The notes under the pieces were generated by a model that was given only the letters and a program-made list of their open reading frames with translations, did not search any database and was not told where the DNA came from. DNA of 64,000 nt. Origin: JBNLBS01 sp050303415 (GTDB lineage Bacteria > Pseudomonadota > Gammaproteobacteria > Methylococcales > Methylomonadaceae). Location of the stretch: contig JBNLBS010000008.1 of assembly GCA_050303415.1 (NCBI GenBank), forward strand, positions 124,001 to 188,000, in the 5' to 3' direction. Made by a program: the position numbers and the translations under genes. Position 1 is the stretch's first letter. Each line of letters starts with the position of its first letter. Below, one piece after another: positions 51,611 through 60,933 of the stretch.

Positions 51611-53341
51611 ATGGTGGCAGTACAAAAACAGGTAGAACTGATGACTTCCTCAACTGAAACTGGAAAGACTTTATTGGCTTTGGATAATGTCAGTAAATCT
51701 TATGGCGAAGGAAAAGATCAAGTTTCTATCTTAAAAGATATCAATCTGGAAATTAAAGAAGGCGAATTTATAGCGATTGTTGGTTTTTCAGGTAGTGGAA
51801 AAACAACCTTAATTTCCTTAATTGCCGGGTTGATTAAGGCCGATATGGGCGAAGTTTTGAAAGATGGCATCAGTATTAAAGAGCCGGGTCCGGACCGCGG
51901 CGTGGTGTTTCAAAATTATTCCTTAATGCCGTGGTTGAGTGTTTTCGACAATGTGGCTTTGGCGGTGGATGAAATTTATAAACACTGGAGCCCTGAACAA
52001 CGCAAAGTACATACGGAAAAATACATCCGTATGGTGAACCTGGGTGCAGCAATGGATAAAAAACCGGCGGAATTATCCGGCGGTATGCGACAAAGGGTTA
52101 ATGTGGCGCGAGCATTGGCCGCCAGCCCGGATATATTATTGCTGGACGAACCGTTAAGTGCACTGGACGCATTAACTCGCGGTAATTTACAGGATGAAAT
52201 TCTACAGATATGGGAACAGGAAAAGAAGACAGTGATCCTGATTACCAATGATGTAGACGAAGCAATTTATATGGCGGATCGGGTGATACCTTTAAACCCG
52301 GGGCCGGATGCCACATTTGGACCTGATTTTCAGATCAATATTGATCGACCCAGAGACAGGGCCGGGTTAAATCATAATGAAAATTTCAAACATTTACGTG
52401 CTGAAATAACCCGGTATTTGATGAATGTCGGTATGGAAAAAGCGCAGGAAAATGGCCTGAATACAATTGTATTGCCAGATGTGCGTCCCAATACCAGTAA
52501 TGATTGGAAATTGGATACATCGGCCTTAAAACCCTCGCAGGAAGATGTTGGCAAACCCCGTTATCTAGAATATTCCAGACTGTCAAAAATCTACCCAACT
52601 CCAGATGGCAACAGTACGGTAAAGGTGGTGGACGGTTTTGATCTTAAAGTGAAAAAAGGTGAGTTTGTTTCCATTATCGGTCATTCCGGGTGTGGCAAAT
52701 CCACTGTGTTATCCATGACAGCCGGCTTAAATGACATCTCCGAAGGCGGCATTATATTGGATAACCGCGAGATAGACGGTGCAGGCCCGGACAGGGGGGT
52801 CGTGTTTCAGGCACCCAGTCTGTTTCCCTGGTTAACCGCTTTTGAAAATGTTTCGTTGGGCGTTGATAAAGTTTATCCGCATGCCAGTCAATCTGAACGT
52901 GAAGATATTGTTGAATATTATTTGACCCGGGTCGGTCTGGCTGATTCTTTTTTTAAGAAAGCAGCCGAACTATCCAACGGAATGAGGCAACGGGTCGGTA
53001 TCGCTCGAGCATTTGCTTTGTCACCGAAACTTTTACTGTTAGACGAGCCGTTTGGCATGCTCGATTCGTTAACACGCTGGGAGTTACAGGAAGTATTGAT
53101 GGAGGTGTGGGAAAGGACGCATGTCACGGCCATTATGGTCACCCACGATGTAGATGAAGCCATTTTATTGGCCGACCGTGTGGTAATGATGACCAATGGA
53201 CCGCATGCAAAAGTCGGAAAAATTGAACACATTGATCTGCCAAGACCGAGAACCAGAAAGTCATTACTGGAGCATACCGATTATTACCGATACCGGGAAA
53301 GCCTACTGACTTTTCTGGAAGAGTGTGAGCACAGTCATTAA
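51611..53341 (+). CDS. nitrate ABC transporter double ATPase (NrtC-NrtD-like fusion)
   Basis: 576 residues with two ATPase domains. Domain 1 (about 20-270): Walker A GFSGSGKTT, signature LSGGMRQR, Walker B ILLLDEPLSALD, but the switch-loop histidine is replaced (ITNDVDEA). Domain 2 (about 320-565): Walker A GHSGCGKST, signature LSNGMRQR, Walker B LLLLDEPFGMLD, switch VTHDVDEA. Each half thus has one unusual motif. NrtC of cyanobacteria instead carries an NrtA-like regulatory C-terminus; here a second ATPase takes its place. It drives nitrate uptake with NrtAB. Confidence 0.9.
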   Translation: MVAVQKQVELMTSSTETGKTLLALDNVSKSYGEGKDQVSILKDINLEIKEGEFIAIVGFSGSGKTTLISLIAGLIKADMGEVLKDGISIKEPGPDRGVVFQNYSLMPWLSVFDNVALAVDEIYKHWSPEQRKVHTEKYIRMVNLGAAMDKKPAELSGGMRQRVNVARALAASPDILLLDEPLSALDALTRGNLQDEILQIWEQEKKTVILITNDVDEAIYMADRVIPLNPGPDATFGPDFQINIDRPRDRAGLNHNENFKHLRAEITRYLMNVGMEKAQENGLNTIVLPDVRPNTSNDWKLDTSALKPSQEDVGKPRYLEYSRLSKIYPTPDGNSTVKVVDGFDLKVKKGEFVSIIGHSGCGKSTVLSMTAGLNDISEGGIILDNREIDGAGPDRGVVFQAPSLFPWLTAFENVSLGVDKVYPHASQSEREDIVEYYLTRVGLADSFFKKAAELSNGMRQRVGIARAFALSPKLLLLDEPFGMLDSLTRWELQEVLMEVWERTHVTAIMVTHDVDEAILLADRVVMMTNGPHAKVGKIEHIDLPRPRTRKSLLEHTDYYRYRESLLTFLEECEHSH

Positions 53342-53383
53342 TTGACAACAAACAAAATTTTAACAAAATTAAGGAATTGAATT

Positions 53384-54664
53384 ATGTTGACTCAAAAAAA
53401 GTCTTTTCAGAAAGCAAAAGTCTTTAAACATCAATCTATCGCAGCATTTGGTTTGTTGATGATGGTTGCTCAAACTGCCTCGGCCAATGCTGTCGAAGCA
53501 GTTGAAAATGGACTCAAATTTGGCCAAAGTGATGCTAAATACGGTCAGGTAAAATTTAATCTGAATTACCGTTATGAATATGCGGATACGGAAAATACCG
53601 CCCGTGAACCGGCTCATGCCAATACCTTTCGTTTGCGTTTGGGCTATTTGACACCTGAGTTTTCCGGCATTCAGGGCTTTGCGGAATATGAGAATGTTTT
53701 TGCCGCGCAAAATGACTACTTAACTCCGGTTTATGGCGATGCTGCACACCATATTGTTGCTGATCCGGCCGATCGCCATGAACTTAATCAATTATGGATT
53801 ACCTACAAGGGTATTCCTGATACCTTGATTAAAGGCGGGCGGCAACGCATCAAGATTGATGATGATAGATTTATCGGTAACGTGGGCTGGCGCCAAATGG
53901 AACAAACATACGATGCCGTCATGGTAACCAATAAATCAATTAAAGATTTAACCATTACCGCGGGATTTATCGGCCGGGTCAGAAACATTTTTTCGCAGAC
54001 TGATAATATCGATGCACCCCTGGTTAACGTGAACTATAAAATGGGGGAATATGGTAATGCCATTGCCTATGGTTACTGGCTGGATTATAAGGATGATAGC
54101 AGTAACTACGGCAAATCCAGTCAGACAGTTGGTTTGCGTTTAATCGGTTCCCCAAAAGTTAATGACAAACTTACCCTACACTATACGGCTGAATACAGTC
54201 ATCAGGAAGATCATGGCACCAATCCGCTGGATTATGACGTCGACAGATATAACCTGATGGCTGGTGCCACAGCCTATGGCGTTACCTTTAAGGCAGCAAT
54301 GGAACAGCAGGATGGTAAAAACGGTTCCGCTTTTCGTACCCCACTGGGTACCAACCATGCCTTTCAGGGCTGGGCAGATCGCTTTCTGAGCACTCCGGTT
54401 ACCGGTTTGCGGGATATTAACCTGACATTGGCTACCACAGTAATGGGCACTAAATTGATGGCGGTTTACCATAAGTTTGAAGATGACACAGGTCATATAG
54501 ATTATGGTGATGAATACAACTTTTTAGCGGTTAAAAAGTTCGGTGAGCATTTTTCCTTACTAGCCAAATATGCTTATTATGATGGCGATAGTGATAAAAA
54601 TGCCCCGGCAGGTTTTAGAAACGATACTCAGAAAATCTGGTTGCAAGCTAATGTCGCTTTTTGA
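53384..54664 (+). CDS. outer-membrane porin (alginate_exp/OprP-like barrel) of the nitrate operon
   Basis: 426 residues: signal region QSIAAFGLLMMVAQTASANA, then beta strands with GQVKFNLNYRYEYADTEN, NTFRLRLGYLTPEFSGIQGFAEYENV near 75-105 and WRQMEQTYDAVMVTN, the pattern of the alginate export barrel family (PF13372). It ends WLQANVAF with a terminal Phe. Forty-two bases after the ATPase gene and followed by a 10-pair hairpin, so it closes the operon and probably lets nitrate through the outer membrane. Confidence 0.85.
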   Translation: MLTQKKSFQKAKVFKHQSIAAFGLLMMVAQTASANAVEAVENGLKFGQSDAKYGQVKFNLNYRYEYADTENTAREPAHANTFRLRLGYLTPEFSGIQGFAEYENVFAAQNDYLTPVYGDAAHHIVADPADRHELNQLWITYKGIPDTLIKGGRQRIKIDDDRFIGNVGWRQMEQTYDAVMVTNKSIKDLTITAGFIGRVRNIFSQTDNIDAPLVNVNYKMGEYGNAIAYGYWLDYKDDSSNYGKSSQTVGLRLIGSPKVNDKLTLHYTAEYSHQEDHGTNPLDYDVDRYNLMAGATAYGVTFKAAMEQQDGKNGSAFRTPLGTNHAFQGWADRFLSTPVTGLRDINLTLATTVMGTKLMAVYHKFEDDTGHIDYGDEYNFLAVKKFGEHFSLLAKYAYYDGDSDKNAPAGFRNDTQKIWLQANVAF

Positions 54665-54794
54665 TTGAGAAAATTATGTATTAACAATTTTTAAGAGATT
54701 AGTATGACATACAGTTTTCCTCCTTTCTGTAAGTTTAAATTTTTTATCTTATTAATCATTTCATAATTTCTTATATTCTATTTCCCCCATATGT

Positions 54795-54820
54795 CTGCCT
54801 TCTCCCTCCAGAGAAGGCAG
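54795..54820. terminator. 10-pair hairpin after the nitrate operon
   Basis: CTGCCTTCTC and GAGAAGGCAG pair perfectly around CCTCCA. No T-run follows (TTATCTTCG), so termination may be imperfect; 3-prime end protection is an alternative. The rest of the 299-base gap 54665-54963 shows nothing else. Confidence 0.6.
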
Positions 54821-54963
54821 TTATCTTCGAAAACTATTTTAAAATTAATGAGTTGACAACGAAAAATGACTTCATGTTGATTAGTTGCACCATATTTATT
54901 AAAGACAAGTCATAGGGAGTATTATAGAATCAAAGGCTCTCTATTAACTGGAATTTTTTTGAT

Positions 54964-55494
54964 ATGGATACAAGACTAATAACTCCGGTTCTGGACTCAA
55001 TTGACGATGTATTTGCATTATTGATTAAAATGGATGTTGAAAGGGGAGAGTTAAAAATAAAGGATAAGCATGAATTTATTTCAAAAAAAAGCATAGCAGG
55101 TAATATGAATTTAATCAGCAATAATGCATTGGCATCAATTGCTATCATATTTCCTGAAGATTTGATCCTTAATATTTCCAATAAAGTAATGCCCGAGCCT
55201 GCTAAAAGAATAAATGAAGTGGTAATTGACTTGGTCGGTGAAATTACCAATATGGTTGCTGGAGGCGTAAAGGGGAAGCTAGAAGGGGTGGGTTATTTAT
55301 TTAATTTATCACTACCTACTATAGTGCTGGGCAGTGAATATCTAATTGCTCATTTGCCACAAGGTCCTATTATTCAGGTGGACCTTTTTACCGAGTTAGG
55401 CGAGTTCACCCTTGAAACTTGTTTTGATGGTGAGTTGGATTTTTGTCCTTTGGACGTTGGTCTTCCAGAAGGCTTTGAAGATATTCTTTTTTGA
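54964..55494 (+). CDS. CheX-like phosphatase-domain protein
   Basis: 176 residues with the CheC/CheX fold. The phosphatase signature ExxxN-type helix appears as DLVGEITNMVAGGVKGKL near 88-105, with E and N at the expected spacing, and EYLIAHLPQGPIIQVDLFT as closing strands. CheX proteins remove phosphate from CheY-like receivers. It converges, 17 bases apart, on a single-domain receiver gene and a hybrid kinase, the probable partners. No methyl-accepting receptors are nearby, so this is more likely a phosphorelay than classical chemotaxis. Confidence 0.85.
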   Translation: MDTRLITPVLDSIDDVFALLIKMDVERGELKIKDKHEFISKKSIAGNMNLISNNALASIAIIFPEDLILNISNKVMPEPAKRINEVVIDLVGEITNMVAGGVKGKLEGVGYLFNLSLPTIVLGSEYLIAHLPQGPIIQVDLFTELGEFTLETCFDGELDFCPLDVGLPEGFEDILF

Positions 55495-55511
55495 GGCAGT
55501 GCTTGATTCTT

Positions 55512-55889
55512 TTAGTTTTGGCTTTGCATATATTTGTCTATAGCTGATTTAACCTTATTACTCTTATAGGGTTTTACAATAAAACCTTTGCCACCTAATT
55601 CAATGGCTTTTTTAACATTCTCGATTGTGGCATTTGCACTGACAATAACAACAAATTGCTCTGGCCTTTCCTCCAAGATTTTTTCCAGTGTTTCAAGCCC
55701 ATTTATACCCGGCATTTCAATATCAAGAAAAATAATATCAAAAACAACAATTTTACTTTGCTCGATTGCCTCTATTCCGCTGGAAGCATCGTGAGTTTTA
55801 ATTCGTAGACCTAAACTTGATAGAACGGATTTTAGTAATTTACGTGCCGCTAAATTATCATCAACTATTAAAACTGATAAACTTTTCAT
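55512..55889 (-). CDS. single-domain CheY-like response regulator
   Basis: 125 residues, receiver only. Acidic pair in LIVDDN near 8-12, phospho-acceptor Asp in IIFLDIEMPG near 57, Thr/Ser switch in VIVSANAT, and Lys in FIVKPYKS near 106. No output domain, so it signals by protein contact. Its first 29 bases overlap the hybrid kinase gene, implying tight coupling; CheX on the facing strand may dephosphorylate it. Confidence 0.92.
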   Translation of the reverse strand: MKSLSVLIVDDNLAARKLLKSVLSSLGLRIKTHDASSGIEAIEQSKIVVFDIIFLDIEMPGINGLETLEKILEERPEQFVVIVSANATIENVKKAIELGGKGFIVKPYKSNKVKSAIDKYMQSQN

Positions 55890-57861
55890 AGATTATTTTT
55901 TCTAACTCTTTTTGTAATTCTTTTAGTAATAGCGGAATGTTGTCAAGGTTCTCAAGTTCAATATTTGTTTCAATAAGGCTTGATGTTTTACCCATTTCGA
56001 TGTATCCAAAACTCGCAGCTATCCCTTTTAATTGATGTGCCTGAGATTTTAACGCTTGCCAGTCTTGTAATTCAAATGTTTGGATCATTTTTAAGAGTGT
56101 TTCTGGAAAACCTTCAGTAAATTTGTTTGAAATATTTTGGAAGTCTGGATCATCAAACGATAGAGGATTATCCATTGACGGACTGGTTTTTAAAAATTGA
56201 CTTAAGGTGTTAAAGAAGTTTTCAACTTCTATGGGTTTACTGAGAAAATCATCAAATCCTACATCATGACATTGCCGTTTGATATCAATGGTGGCATTTG
56301 CAGTTAATGCAACGATTGGGTCCGCATAGCCGGTAGCTCGTAATAGCTTTGTTGCGTCTATGCCATTCATTTGAGGCATTTGCATATCCATCAGAATTAC
56401 ATCGTAATTCTCCATTATTGCTTTTTCAACAGCTTCACTGCCATTATCCACGATATCCACGGAAATTCCGGCTTTTGTCAGGAAAAGAGAAATCAACTGC
56501 TGATTATTTATATTATCTTCGGCTAATAGGATATGACCATATAATCGGTCAGATACCGCCCACGGGTTGATTTTTTGTTCCTGTTCAGGAATCTGCTCGA
56601 AATTATAAATTAAAGATGAGTTATCGATTGCCCCGGTACTGATCATAACCTCAAAGCAACTACCTTTTCCAGGGCTGCTCTGTAGCTTGATCGTTCCCCC
56701 CAATTTTTCTGCCAATTGTTTTGAAATAGCGAGTCCAAGGCCCGACCCCCCATAACTTCTCGAAATTGAGGCATCTGCCTGAACAAATTTTTGGAATAAT
56801 ATATCCTGTTGCTGACTGGTTATACCAATACCCGTGTCGGTGACTAAAAAACAGATTTGTTCTTGTTCTGGTCTATAGGTTACATCAATGCTTATTTCAC
56901 CGTTATCGGTAAATTTGACAGCATTATTAGTCAGATTTAACAAAATTTGTTTTAACCGGGTAGGATCTGTATATATGGATTTTGGCAAAGGGAACTGGTA
57001 GTTTAGTTTAAATGCCAGTCCTTTTTCTTTTGCTTGTCCCGTGGCGATGGACACTACCGAATTTAGTATATGAAACAAAGAGGTAGGCAGAATTTCAATT
57101 TCCAGTTTATTAGCTTCTATTTTTGATATATCCAGAATATTATTGATGATGCTGGATAGATGTTTAGAGGCTTGTAAAATATCTTGAACCGCACCGTCCT
57201 GCTCCTTGGTAGATAGTTGTTTATAGCGTATTAAATCAGCATAGCCAACAATAGCAGTAAGAGGGGTCCTTATTTCATGGCTTATGTTTGCTAGAAATTG
57301 ACTTTTAGCATCATTTGCAGCTTCTGCATCAGCTTTAGCTTTTTCCAGTTCAAATGTTCTTTGGGTTATGGTTTCTTCCAAGAATTTGTTTTGTTCATTG
57401 ATACATTGGTAAAGCTCGTTATTTTCCAAAATATTGCTGGTGATTAAAAGTATAACGGATAGTGTATCTAATGAATTGTTTTGGCTTTGAATATCATATT
57501 GATCAGTAATGCCAATAAACATTCCTCTGATTCGGCTGCGACTCGATAAGGAATGGAGGATGACAGTTTTCCGTTTGTCTTGGGTTTCCTCTATAACCGG
57601 TTTTGTTTGATTGAGGGCCCAGGCAAAGATGCCTTGCTCTACCTGATAGTCAAATTCAGACTGAACCAGCGCAGTTTGAGATGTGGGTTCTGCATAACTA
57701 AGACGAAAACTATGGTCACTTTCATCAACCAGCATGAATGCCATTACTTCAAATTTGAATAATTCGTTGAGATTTTGACAGCACTCTTTCAGGATGAGAT
57801 CAGTACTCATTTCCTGTTTTAAGTTGGCTAAAAATTTGTTTAGCGAAGCAAGATTAGCCAT
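55861..57861 (-). CDS. GAF hybrid histidine kinase with receiver and HPt domains
   Basis: 666 residues, no membrane helix. GAF-like sensor (about 1-150, KECCQNLNELFKFEVMAFMLVDE), coiled linker, HisKA (FLANISHEIRTPLTAIVGYADL near 195), HATPase_c (NLTNNAVKFTDNGEI, DTGIGI, GSGLGLAISKQLAEKLGG), receiver (ILLAEDNINNQQL; Asp in VILMDMQMPQMNG near 500) and C-terminal HPt with the phosphohistidine in SQAHQLKGIAASFG near 615. This is a full BarA/ArcB-like relay in one chain; the terminal recipient is probably the overlapping CheY-like regulator. Confidence 0.92.
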   Translation of the reverse strand: MANLASLNKFLANLKQEMSTDLILKECCQNLNELFKFEVMAFMLVDESDHSFRLSYAEPTSQTALVQSEFDYQVEQGIFAWALNQTKPVIEETQDKRKTVILHSLSSRSRIRGMFIGITDQYDIQSQNNSLDTLSVILLITSNILENNELYQCINEQNKFLEETITQRTFELEKAKADAEAANDAKSQFLANISHEIRTPLTAIVGYADLIRYKQLSTKEQDGAVQDILQASKHLSSIINNILDISKIEANKLEIEILPTSLFHILNSVVSIATGQAKEKGLAFKLNYQFPLPKSIYTDPTRLKQILLNLTNNAVKFTDNGEISIDVTYRPEQEQICFLVTDTGIGITSQQQDILFQKFVQADASISRSYGGSGLGLAISKQLAEKLGGTIKLQSSPGKGSCFEVMISTGAIDNSSLIYNFEQIPEQEQKINPWAVSDRLYGHILLAEDNINNQQLISLFLTKAGISVDIVDNGSEAVEKAIMENYDVILMDMQMPQMNGIDATKLLRATGYADPIVALTANATIDIKRQCHDVGFDDFLSKPIEVENFFNTLSQFLKTSPSMDNPLSFDDPDFQNISNKFTEGFPETLLKMIQTFELQDWQALKSQAHQLKGIAASFGYIEMGKTSSLIETNIELENLDNIPLLLKELQKELEKIIYEKFISFNS

Positions 57862-57865
57862 TTTA

Positions 57866-58720
57866 TCAATCTGAATCAGACATTATGATGCTTAGTGCAT
57901 CCTGATATTGAAGATTAAAATCATTCATCAAGGAATCGAGGATATTAACCGGAAGTCCTAGCTCATTCCAGGCATCTGTAGAAAAAGAAGGAACCAAACG
58001 CTCGCCGCTGCTGTTTAATGGCAGTGCGGCAATAATGATATCTGCAATATGAATAATAGCGACATCCACCTTAAACCGGTTTGCAGCAATGGGGTTATGA
58101 TGATACTTAACCGCATAAATAATTTGTTCGGGTAATTTCCACTGTTTTAATAGTGCACCACCGGTAGCCGCGTGATTAAATCCGATAACTTGTTTTTCCG
58201 CCTGGTATAAAAGTTTATTCTGACTCTGAGCAAGGTTAAACGCTTCATTGGCTTTGTCAGGTATCACCATAAACATAACAAGACGCCCGATATCATGTAA
58301 CAACCCGGAGACAAAGGCTCGTTCCACGTTAAATTCCCGACGGTAATTGGCCAGAATTCTAGCGATGACAGCACAGGCAATACTATGCTTCCAAAAAGAC
58401 TCCATTGTGACATAGTCATTGGGTATGTTTTTGAACGTGTCGAAAATAGATGTGGCAAGCGCCAAGTCCTGCAATTGTTTGATCCCGACAATGGAAACAG
58501 CTCTGGAAAGGGAGTCAATTTTTGAAGGGTAGCCAAAAAAAGCACTGTTGACCAGTTTCATTAATCGTGCAGAAAGCCCGACATCATCACTGATAATGGA
58601 AACAAAATCTCTGCTGGAACTGTTAGGATTATTGGCCGTTTCCATAAGCTTTATATAAACATTAGGCAGAGAGGTAATAGTTAAAACTTCTTTAGCCAGT
58701 TTTTCTGGGGTCCAGCTCAT
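57866..58720 (-). CDS. HDOD-domain signalling protein
   Basis: 284 residues, mostly HDOD (PF08668). LPNVYIKLMETANNPNSSSRDFVSIISDDVGLSARLMKLVNSAFFG near 17-60 is the family's N-terminal hallmark; the HD-type part SGLLHDIGRLVMFMVIPD is near 148 and the phosphodiesterase metal set is incomplete, as usual for HDOD. These proteins act as adaptors in c-di-GMP and two-component signalling. Coupled to the upstream small gene by TAATG and four bases before the hybrid kinase. Confidence 0.9.
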   Translation of the reverse strand: MSWTPEKLAKEVLTITSLPNVYIKLMETANNPNSSSRDFVSIISDDVGLSARLMKLVNSAFFGYPSKIDSLSRAVSIVGIKQLQDLALATSIFDTFKNIPNDYVTMESFWKHSIACAVIARILANYRREFNVERAFVSGLLHDIGRLVMFMVIPDKANEAFNLAQSQNKLLYQAEKQVIGFNHAATGGALLKQWKLPEQIIYAVKYHHNPIAANRFKVDVAIIHIADIIIAALPLNSSGERLVPSFSTDAWNELGLPVNILDSLMNDFNLQYQDALSIIMSDSD

Positions 58721-59055
58721 TAAAGCGCCTCATCTTTGTGTTCTAGACTCATTTTAACGCTGGTACGGAACAATTTGTTGATAAATGGGTGCTTTAAATC
58801 ACAATGTTGAAATATGTTTTTTTTCTGCTGTATAACTCTATTTATCTCATCTGGAGAATGTCTTTTCTTTGCTTTGAACTGCTCCTCAGCTTCATTTTTA
58901 ATATTTATTGTGGAGACACCCCAGGTTTTAAAGATTTTTATATGATTTTGGCTTAACTTCGAGCCTGATTTTAATAGAATACGGCCGTTTGAATGAACGG
59001 CATCTTCAGATAGAATCATACCGGGTTCAACGTCTTTAATATTGATTCTAGCCAT
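58720..59055 (-). CDS. small protein resembling the N-terminal region of HD-GYP proteins
   Basis: 111 residues. The pattern VEPGMILSEDAVHSNGRILLKSGSKLSQNHIKIFKTWGVSTI over residues 9-50 is the beta segment found before HD-GYP and HDOD domains (DUF3391-like), here as a separate gene. The rest is charged and helical. It leads the operon and shares one base with the HDOD gene, so it may be a split-off domain of it. Function unknown. It stands at the left side of a 525-base gap. Confidence 0.7.
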   Translation of the reverse strand: MARINIKDVEPGMILSEDAVHSNGRILLKSGSKLSQNHIKIFKTWGVSTINIKNEAEEQFKAKKRHSPDEINRVIQQKKNIFQHCDLKHPFINKLFRTSVKMSLEHKDEAL

Positions 59056-59482
59056 GACTGATCCATCAATTAAAAAATAATATGGGCATAGCTGATTCTA
59101 TCATGTCTTTTACAAAAAAAATTGAATCCCTTGAATTCATTGACTTAAGCATGGATCTCTTGCAAAGACGTCTATCTTTACTGTTTATTTCAAAAAATAA
59201 TTTCATTGCTCAATCATTATCAACATCCACATTTTACAAAACCAAGACAAATCAAAGACTAATAGAAATTTTTATAGACTTCTTACGAATAAAACATAGT
59301 TTATAAATCATTTTGTGTGCGTTAGTGATTTGTTATTTTGGTGCACTAAGTCATTAAAAAAGTTACTGAGAATTCGGTGTAATATTCTTTATTTTATTAA
59401 TTAAGTTTGGTATGTAAGAAAAGTTGTTATTTTATAACGTGTTATGAGTATGTTGGGTGTTAAAAGCTAATAATTATAAACT

Positions 59483-59500
59483 TGGCACAGTTATAGCTTT
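59483..59500 (+). promoter_or_regulatory. sigma-54 promoter upstream of a membrane protein gene
   Basis: TGGCACAGTTATAGCTTT: exact TGGCAC at -24, GC ten bases after GG, though the -12 box is TAGC rather than TTGC. Predicted start near 59509, leaving about 70 bases to the ATG at 59581. GTTAT-TTT-ATAAC, a perfect small palindrome, lies at 59426-59438. In the rest of the 525-base gap 59056-59580 I see only a doubtful 74-residue frame. Confidence 0.6.
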
Positions 59501-59580
59501 GGTTTTTATATAAGATTTTTTTGTGTAAATTCCTTAATCAGGCTGGGTTTATTGATGGCTCTTAATAGGGCGAGGTGAAT

Positions 59581-60201
59581 ATGTTAGCTCAAGATAAAAA
59601 AGATAGACTAAGTTTAGAAGATATGGCCAAAAACATTTATATCAATGAAGCTGTTTTTATTGGGCTGATTGTCTTGTGTTTTTTGGGGGATGTAATGGGC
59701 GAGATATCTGATCGTGCAGTAATTATTTATTGGATATCAATGGCGCCGGTGTTTTTTATCAGTGTGCTTGTGATAGAAAAAGCGCAGGTTTTAACCGCTA
59801 ATAAAATTGAAAAAAATAATGTCCGGTTTAATTTGGTTTTATGGAGCAGTGCTTTAATTTCAATTTTAGTCGTATTGTTTCTTTGGCACTCAGGCGCCCT
59901 GGTAGCGCAAGCGGTAGGATTAGTCATTCATGTTATTCTTGCTCATACCATGTTTGTAACCGGGGCCGTTCTGGGGTTTCGTTTCTATCTTATCGGTCTG
60001 CTGTTGTTCATTATGCTTTGGTTTACCATTTCAATGGAAGGTACGGTGGCAGTTACATTAATGTTTGCCGTACCGTTATTGGTTATGGGGTTATATTTTG
60101 AGAAGCATTATTTTTTTCCATATCTCAAAAAGAGAGAATTATTTGTTTCTAAAATTAATGGTATGTTTTATTTTTTAGAGAAAATGGGAAAAAAAATATA
60201 A
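59581..60201 (+). CDS. uncharacterised six-helix membrane protein
   Basis: 206 residues: a short charged N-terminus (LAQDKKDRLSLEDMAKNIYI) and about six hydrophobic segments (near 26-40, 49-68, 82-101, 107-128, 131-150 and 153-172), then a basic C-terminus. No family recognised. AGGTG lies just before the ATG at 59581; a GTG six bases earlier is less likely. It ends two bases before the DUF2721 gene, so they form an operon, probably from the sigma-54 promoter. Confidence 0.72.
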   Translation: MLAQDKKDRLSLEDMAKNIYINEAVFIGLIVLCFLGDVMGEISDRAVIIYWISMAPVFFISVLVIEKAQVLTANKIEKNNVRFNLVLWSSALISILVVLFLWHSGALVAQAVGLVIHVILAHTMFVTGAVLGFRFYLIGLLLFIMLWFTISMEGTVAVTLMFAVPLLVMGLYFEKHYFFPYLKKRELFVSKINGMFYFLEKMGKKI

Positions 60202-60203
60202 CG

Positions 60204-60596
60204 ATGAATATTACAATCACAACGCCGGCTTTGCTTTTTCCGGCTATTTCAGTGTTATTTCTTGCTTATTCTAACCGTTATCTGGCTATTGCCAAAAGGA
60301 TAAGGGAGCTGCATGATTTGTTTCTTAGAACCAAGAACAATTATGCAATGAAGCAGGTCGATAGCTTGAGAAAGCGGGTCAGGTTAATAATAATCATGCA
60401 GCTATTTGCTGTAACAGGCATTATTTGCAGCATTTTGACCATGGGGCTGATTTTCTTTGGACATAATCTACTGGCGAAATATGCTTTTTTGGTCAGTATG
60501 ATTTTGATTGTATTTTCTTTGTTAATCTCTATGTGGGAATTACTGATTTCAACCCAGGCGCTGAATATTGAATTGCAAAATATGGAAGAGGAGTGA
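60204..60596 (+). CDS. DUF2721 membrane protein
   Basis: 130 residues. TPALLFPAISVLFLAYSNRYLAIAKRIRELHDLF near 8-40 is the DUF2721 (PF11026) signature, with two further helices (about 62-85 and 92-115) and a long conserved basic loop between. Function unknown. Two bases after the six-helix protein gene, cotranscribed. Confidence 0.85.
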   Translation: MNITITTPALLFPAISVLFLAYSNRYLAIAKRIRELHDLFLRTKNNYAMKQVDSLRKRVRLIIIMQLFAVTGIICSILTMGLIFFGHNLLAKYAFLVSMILIVFSLLISMWELLISTQALNIELQNMEEE

Positions 60597-60704
60597 GAAG
60601 ATTTAATAATTCGTTTAGTTGCCCTTAATAACGCACCTTGAATAAAAAGATTTAGACTCACCGTTCCCACCCGTTAAAACTATCTAAATGAACTCAATAA
60701 AATT

Positions 60705-60779
60705 TTAAGGCCATTCAGGATGTTCTTTATCCCTTTCTAGCAGCTCTATCACTGCCTGTTTGTCCAGGCTATGGTCTTA
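60705..60779 (-). pseudogene. possible C-terminal remnant of a lost gene
   Basis: On the minus strand this piece reads DHSLDKQAVIELLERDKEHPEWP then stop, with a stop just before it. It has gene-like composition but is too short to identify. It lies in the 337-base gap 60597-60933, which otherwise holds a hairpin near its right side. Confidence 0.25.
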
Positions 60780-60838
60780 TTTCTTTATATCATTTACTCG
60801 GATGTTCAATGGAGCCCGTGATTCAGACCATTAAATGT

Positions 60839-60876
60839 TCCAGAAGAGTTGCCTAAGTTAAACAAGCTCTTCTGGA
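60839..60876. terminator. 10-pair hairpin between convergent genes
   Basis: TCCAGAAGAG and CTCTTCTGGA pair perfectly around 18 bases, between the DUF2721 gene and the PDC-domain gene. No T-run on either side. Confidence 0.5.
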
Positions 60877-60933
60877 CAGGAAAATGCCAAATAATGCCCG
60901 GAATTGAGTTTTTTAGGCATGATTTGCACCATA

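Noticed and set aside
59082..59306. 74-residue plus-strand open frame in the gap before the six-helix protein
   Set aside because: No ribosome binding site, no recognisable family, AT-rich low-complexity reading; ATG lies 27 bases from the divergent gene start.
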